This document shows, in pieces, positions 6,468-10,094 of a DNA stretch of 10,094 nt. A program made the translations under genes and the position numbers. This DNA comes from a bacterium (GTDB lineage Bacteria; Desulfobacterota; Binatia; UBA12015). The notes beneath the pieces were generated by a model that worked only from the letters and a program-made list of their open reading frames with translations, was not told where the DNA came from and did no database searches. Position 1 is the stretch's first letter; every line of letters begins with the position of its first letter. The DNA is taken from NCBI GenBank assembly GCA_029976905.1, contig JAPOLW010000103.1, forward strand, positions 1 through 10,094, read 5' to 3'.

Positions 6468-7565
6468 CTAGGTGCAGTTCGCCGTGACGAAAACTTCGCG
6501 ATCGGTCAGGTTCTTCTCGACGCAGTTGCCCGCCCCGGCGAAGAGGAAGACGTCGGACTGGAATGGGGCGAAGGCAACGTAATCCGGCGGCGTCGGTTCA
6601 TTGCCGTTGCCGGTAATCCGATTCCCGATGACCGTATTGTATTCCGCCGCCTGACTTGGAGCGGGACAGCTTTGGACCAGGCACCAGTCGACGATGGCCA
6701 CCCCGAAGAAGCCATTGTTCACGATCTTGTTTCGCCGGATGTTCACACGGTCGACCCCGAGCACGGCGATCCCGATCCCAGGAGGGAGCGCGCCGACGAG
6801 GCCGCCACTCACCGGGTTGGGGAAGTTGTTGTCGTGCACGAAGTTGCCGATGATCTGCCAGTCGCCGTCGTCGCCCAGGGGCGGCAGTGAGGCCCCGGCC
6901 GGGTTGTAGAGGCCAATGCCGACGGTGTTGTGATGGACGTTGTTGTTCTTGGCTACGATGTTTTTGGAAACGGTGATCTCCAGCCCCGTGGGGTTGTGGT
7001 AGAGCTCGTTTCCGATCACCCGGATGTGCTCGCTTCCCTCGACCCAGAGACCACTGTCGAGCGATCCGTAGGAGACATTCCGTCGCACCGCGCCCTTGGC
7101 GGACAGCGTCGGGAAGATCCCGTTCTCCAGGTTGTCGATGGATTCGTTGCCGATGATCTTGAAGCGCTCCGCGTAGCGCGTGTAGATGCCGTTGTTGGGG
7201 AAGCCCTCGACCGTAAACCCGCGCACGACCACCTTCTCGACAGGCGGATCCCCCGGGTTTGCCGGCTCGATCAGAATGCCGTGGTTGTTGCCGGCGCCGG
7301 GAAGGATGCGGACCTTCACGTCGGGAAGCTTGCTTTTGGCGATGAGCTTGAGCGACTTGGTGATGCGGACGGCGGCAAGCTGCCCGTGCGTCTCGACGTA
7401 GTCGCCCGGCATCACGACGACGGTGTCGCCGGGGGAGACCGCGTCGACGGCGGCCTGGATCGATTCGCCCGGTCGGACCTGTACGCTCGCGGCCTGGGCC
7501 GCCCCTGCGACCGACACCAACGTGATTGCCAGTGCCAGGCGGATTCCGAATCGGGCTGCACTCAT
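6468..7565 (-). CDS. Secreted right-handed parallel beta-helix protein
   Basis: A 365-residue exported protein. Residues 1-25 form a Sec signal peptide (R5/R9, a hydrophobic core, AQA cleavage at 23-25). The mature part opens with VQVRPGESIQAAVDAVSPG and VVVMPGDYVE, the usual entry to pectate-lyase-like beta-helices. Many short turns of the type 'NGIYTRYAERFKIIGNES', 'SGLWVEGSEHIRVIGNEL' and 'TGLEITVSKNIVAKNNNV' follow, each with Asn-rich bends, as in NosD/PbH1 repeats. Four cysteines occur only near the C-terminus (WCLVQSC, GNC, ANCT), enough for two disulfides in an oxidising compartment. No catalytic residues of a known polysaccharide lyase or epimerase are evident. ATG 7565 is preferred, with GGAG nine bases upstream; an in-frame GTG at 7580 adds five residues. 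The substrate is unknown: polysaccharide binding or modification, or a surface structural role. Confidence 0.85.
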   Translation of the reverse strand: MSAARFGIRLALAITLVSVAGAAQAASVQVRPGESIQAAVDAVSPGDTVVVMPGDYVETHGQLAAVRITKSLKLIAKSKLPDVKVRILPGAGNNHGILIEPANPGDPPVEKVVVRGFTVEGFPNNGIYTRYAERFKIIGNESIDNLENGIFPTLSAKGAVRRNVSYGSLDSGLWVEGSEHIRVIGNELYHNPTGLEITVSKNIVAKNNNVHHNTVGIGLYNPAGASLPPLGDDGDWQIIGNFVHDNNFPNPVSGGLVGALPPGIGIAVLGVDRVNIRRNKIVNNGFFGVAIVDWCLVQSCPAPSQAAEYNTVIGNRITGNGNEPTPPDYVAFAPFQSDVFLFAGAGNCVEKNLTDREVFVTANCT

Positions 7566-7625
7566 AGGGAAAATCTCCACTTCTCCCGCTCTCCTGCGAG
7601 TCGAGAGACGGGCCTTCCCTGAAGG

Positions 7626-7653
7626 TCTATCGTTCGCGCCCGAGAGCAGTCAA
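7626..7653 (-). promoter_or_regulatory. Candidate sigma70-type promoter for the beta-helix gene
   Basis: On the minus strand TTGACT (7653-7648, five of six -35 consensus bases), a 16-base spacer and GATAGA (7631-7626, three of six) precede the ATG at 7565 by about 60 bases. A short inverted repeat CCTTC-CCT-GAAGG (7613-7625) falls where transcription would start. This supports separate transcription of the beta-helix gene. Confidence 0.4.
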
Positions 7654-7817
7654 GGCAGGAAACCAGCCTCGACGAGGCGGGGGTCGGCGGACGGAGCCGG
7701 GAGGCCGCCCTCAGAGGGGAGCGCGGGGAGGCGGATCGCGGGTCCACCGGGTCTCGTCCGGACGACGTCGCGAGGGCTTCTGCAGGGCCGGGAACCCACG
7801 GAAGGCGGGGCCCCGAA

Positions 7818-7840
7818 GGCTCGCGAGGGCGGTGCGAGCC
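7818..7840 (-). terminator. Hairpin downstream of the TPR gene
   Basis: GGCTCGC and GCGAGCC form a perfect 7-bp stem around nine bases, about 30 bases after the TPR gene stop. Two smaller G+C-rich inverted repeats flank it. No T-run follows on the minus strand, so it may terminate through Rho or only protect the 3' end. Confidence 0.35.
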
Positions 7841-7869
7841 AGGGACCGTTTCGGGGCAAATCCCCGGGA

Positions 7870-10094
7870 TCACTGCGCCCTGGGCAGTGCGCGGGCCTTC
7901 TCGAATTCGTCGGCGGCCTCGTCGGGGCGGCCGAGCGACCGGAGAAGGCCGCCGAGAGCATAGTGCGCAGCCGCCGTCGGTTTGTGAGCGAGCGAGAGTC
8001 GGTACGTGTCGGCCGCCTGCTCGAGCTTTCCCTCGCGGGTGAGTGCCCCGGCCAGGTTGTTGTAGGCCGGCGTGAATTGCGGGTCGATCTCGATTGCCTC
8101 GCGGAACTCGGCAATCGCATCCGCGGTGCGTCCCTGCTGCGCGAGCACATAGCCGAGGCCATTGTGGGTGGGAGCCGAGGGACGCCCCGGGAGTGCCTGG
8201 CGGTAGTGGGATTCAGCCGTCGCCAGGTCCCCCGACTCGACGGCGGCGACCGCCAGGTTCAAATGGGCGGAGGCGCAGGCGGGGTCGAGACGCAAGGCCT
8301 CGAGGTAGCGCGCCCGGGCTTCCTCGGGGCGGCCGAGCTTCGCGAGGGTGAAGCCGAGGTCGCTCGAAATCTCGGCCCGCGGTTCGAGGGCGAGTGACGT
8401 CTCGAAGTGACCGGTAGCCTCTTCGAAACGCCCGAGTTCGAGCAGGGCAAGCGCGATGTTGTTGTGGGCCTTGGCGTGCCCGGGGTCGGCTGCGATGGCG
8501 CGCTCGTACGCGCCGATCGCCTCGGTTGGCCGTCCATCCTGGAAGAGGGTCCATCCCAGGGCGTTGTGCAGCTCGGGGTCGCCCGGTGAGATTTCGAGGC
8601 CACGACGGAAGGCGCGCTCCGCCCCTTTGTGGTCTCCGGTCCTCTGGTTTGCAGTTCCGGCGCGCAGGAACGAGTACGGGTCGAGGAACTCCTCGCGGAT
8701 CTCGGCGATGGCGTCCCCGGCGAGGTGGACGAATTCGGGGATGTTCGCGGCCCGGTCGGGGGCGGTGAAGCGCTCGAGCAGAACCGGCGGACTGTCGTTT
8801 CCGTTCTCGTCGATGTGCGTCAGGAAGAGCTGGGTGTAGGGCCCGTTGACCTTCGACGAGAACACCAGCCAGCGGCTATTGGCCGACCAGCTGTGCCAGG
8901 AGTTCATGCGCGCGGTGTTGTAGCGCAGGCGGCGCGCTTCGCCGCCCGCCGTCGGGACGATGTACAGCTCGCTGTCGGGCCGCAGCAGCATGTAGTTGTC
9001 GGACTGCGTGAAGACGATCCACTTTCCGTCGGGCGAATATTTGGGGAAGTAGTTGCTTCTGCCGTTGTCGGAGGCGCCCTCGAGCGGCACCGCCGTCCCG
9101 CCCTTCCCGTCGTTGAAGGGGATGCGGTAGATGTCGTAGCGGAATGGCTTCTTCTCCTCGGTGAATTCGGGCACGTCGCTGAGGTCGAGGAGAGCCGCGT
9201 TCTGCTGGTGGAGGCGCTCGGATCGGTAGGCCTCGTTGCGCGCGAAGAGGATTTCCTTGCCATCGGGGCTCCAGACCGGGTTGGTCTGGACGTACTTCGG
9301 GTCGTCGGCCCCGGGCAGCGAGAAGAAGGTCTCGGTCTCGCGGTCGTAGACGACGAGGATGCCTTTGATCGGAAAGAAGAGCTGCGAGATCATCAGGTCG
9401 TCGATCGCCACGAAGACGGAGCGATCCTTGACGGTGCTGATCACGTAGCGACCGGTGGGCGACACCCGAGAGAGGAGTCCGAACGTGATCTCACCGTCCG
9501 TGCGCTCGTAATCGGCCCAGGTGATGATGCTCTCGTCGTTCATCTTCATGTGCGTCGACACCGGAAGGATTCCGTACCCGCCCTTGTCGTTGCCGTAGTC
9601 CACGTCGAGGCCCAGAACACTGCCGTCGTCGGCGAAGGAGTGGCAGTTTCCGCAGACCGGAAGGTTCTGTAGAACGATGGGAGGCCCGTCTTCCATGTCG
9701 ATGGTGCCGAATCGCCAGCGGATCTTCGCTGGATCCTGCACGGCCTTCAGGAAGGGAAGGGGCACCTCGCGGTAGAAGAGGGCGTCGCCGACCGCGTCTT
9801 TCGAGGTGCGGATGCGTATGCGCGCTTCTGGCGCTCCGTCGCGGCGGATCGACACTTCGGCGTCACGCTCGCGGCTGCGCTCCTTGATCGTCTCCCAGAC
9901 CTCCGCAGATGGTCTCCAGCGTGGCTTCTCCACGATTTGTGAGGCGACGACCCGTCCCTCGTCCTCCCGCACTTCGACGCTCCACGGGCCTCTCGCGGCA
10001 TCGTCCTCCCACAGGAAGGTCGGCGCCACGATTTCGGGCGGGAAGAGGGTGCCGTCGAGTGGGTAGGTGATGCGGAGGGCCGGACCGGTCGGAT
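7870..10094 (-). CDS. TolB/PD40-like propeller protein with CxxCH motif and eight C-terminal TPRs, partial
   Basis: A large protein whose N-terminus lies beyond the right edge. The frame stays open to 10094, reading YPLDGTLFPPEIVAPTFLWED before the GTG at 10029, so that GTG is probably internal. At 9654-9640 the motif CGNCHS has the CxxCH form of a c-type heme site. WSPDGKEILFAR (near 9280) and YSPDGKWIVFTQ (near 9040) are PD40/TolB-type propeller blades, and later blades run to about 8800. From about 8673 to the stop, eight TPR units of 32-34 residues follow (for example LHNALGWTLFQDGRPTEAIGAYERAIAADP). Propeller and TPR domains suggest a scaffold binding partner proteins. Covalent heme would require a periplasmic location, which the missing N-terminus would have to confirm. 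I recognise the architecture but cannot assign a pathway. Confidence 0.85.
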   Translation of the reverse strand, partial: PTGPALRITYPLDGTLFPPEIVAPTFLWEDDAARGPWSVEVREDEGRVVASQIVEKPRWRPSAEVWETIKERSRERDAEVSIRRDGAPEARIRIRTSKDAVGDALFYREVPLPFLKAVQDPAKIRWRFGTIDMEDGPPIVLQNLPVCGNCHSFADDGSVLGLDVDYGNDKGGYGILPVSTHMKMNDESIITWADYERTDGEITFGLLSRVSPTGRYVISTVKDRSVFVAIDDLMISQLFFPIKGILVVYDRETETFFSLPGADDPKYVQTNPVWSPDGKEILFARNEAYRSERLHQQNAALLDLSDVPEFTEEKKPFRYDIYRIPFNDGKGGTAVPLEGASDNGRSNYFPKYSPDGKWIVFTQSDNYMLLRPDSELYIVPTAGGEARRLRYNTARMNSWHSWSANSRWLVFSSKVNGPYTQLFLTHIDENGNDSPPVLLERFTAPDRAANIPEFVHLAGDAIAEIREEFLDPYSFLRAGTANQRTGDHKGAERAFRRGLEISPGDPELHNALGWTLFQDGRPTEAIGAYERAIAADPGHAKAHNNIALALLELGRFEEATGHFETSLALEPRAEISSDLGFTLAKLGRPEEARARYLEALRLDPACASAHLNLAVAAVESGDLATAESHYRQALPGRPSAPTHNGLGYVLAQQGRTADAIAEFREAIEIDPQFTPAYNNLAGALTREGKLEQAADTYRLSLAHKPTAAAHYALGGLLRSLGRPDEAADEFEKARALPRAQ

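Larger units (their letters stand above)
7566..7869. other. 304-bp gap between the TPR and beta-helix genes
   Basis: This gap holds, in minus-strand order, three G+C-rich inverted repeats close behind the TPR stop (7862-7866 with 7852-7856, the 7818-7840 hairpin, and palindrome CGGGGCCCCG at 7806-7815), then about 130 bases with nothing I recognise, then a candidate promoter (7626-7653) for the beta-helix gene. A 103-codon open frame spans the gap (7562-7873) but its product is Pro/Arg/Ser-rich with no recognisable domain; see findings. Confidence 0.6.

Noticed and set aside
7423..8397. 324-codon plus-strand open frame across the beta-helix start, the gap and the TPR region
   Set aside because: It is antisense to a signal peptide and to several TPRs, with no domain of its own.
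9640..9654. Calling the right-edge protein a cytochrome c
   Set aside because: A single CxxCH is suggestive but also occurs by chance or as a metal site. No axial ligand or cytochrome fold is visible and the N-terminus is missing.
8629..9672. 347-codon plus-strand open frame opposite the propeller/TPR gene
   Set aside because: The opposite strand encodes clear PD40 and TPR repeats. This frame yields a Val/Arg/Asp-rich product typical of a complementary frame.

Overview
The window reads as chromosomal DNA from a Gram-negative, high-G+C bacterium (about two thirds G+C by eye). A TonB-dependent outer-membrane receptor and several Sec-exported proteins indicate a diderm envelope. The style of the RsmE methyltransferase, and the pairing of amidohydrolase, acyl-CoA ligase and TonB receptor, suggest a former-deltaproteobacterial lineage (Myxococcota or Binatota-like). 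That taxonomic guess is weak and comes from recall, not a search. I saw no tRNA, rRNA, CRISPR, transposase or phage gene.

Region 1 (1-5157) looks like a small uptake-and-catabolism locus. On the minus strand, an amidohydrolase-2 enzyme (772-1962) is followed by an AMP-forming acyl-CoA synthetase that runs off the left edge; the two overlap by four bases (GTGA). Divergently, across a 178-bp gap, lies a TonB-dependent receptor (2141-4543), then a small SRPBCC ligand-binding or cyclase-like protein (4630-5088). The simplest reading is outer-membrane import of a poorly soluble organic acid or cyclic compound, CoA activation inside the cell, and hydrolysis or decarboxylation by the amidohydrolase. 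The substrate cannot be read from the sequence.

Region 2 (5158-6428) holds a minus-strand single-domain cupin and, divergently, a 16S rRNA m3U1498 methyltransferase (RsmE) with two changed motif residues. RsmE is housekeeping and probably unrelated to its neighbours.

Region 3 (6468-10094) is on the minus strand. A large protein with a TolB/PD40-like propeller, a CxxCH motif and eight C-terminal TPRs enters from the right edge and stops at 7870. After a roughly 300-bp gap with a candidate promoter comes a secreted right-handed parallel beta-helix protein. It ends convergently 39 bp from rsmE.

No unmistakable new system is present. The best leads are the propeller-CxxCH-TPR protein, the uptake/catabolic gene group, and a tandem duplication that doubles the signal-peptidase site of the receptor.
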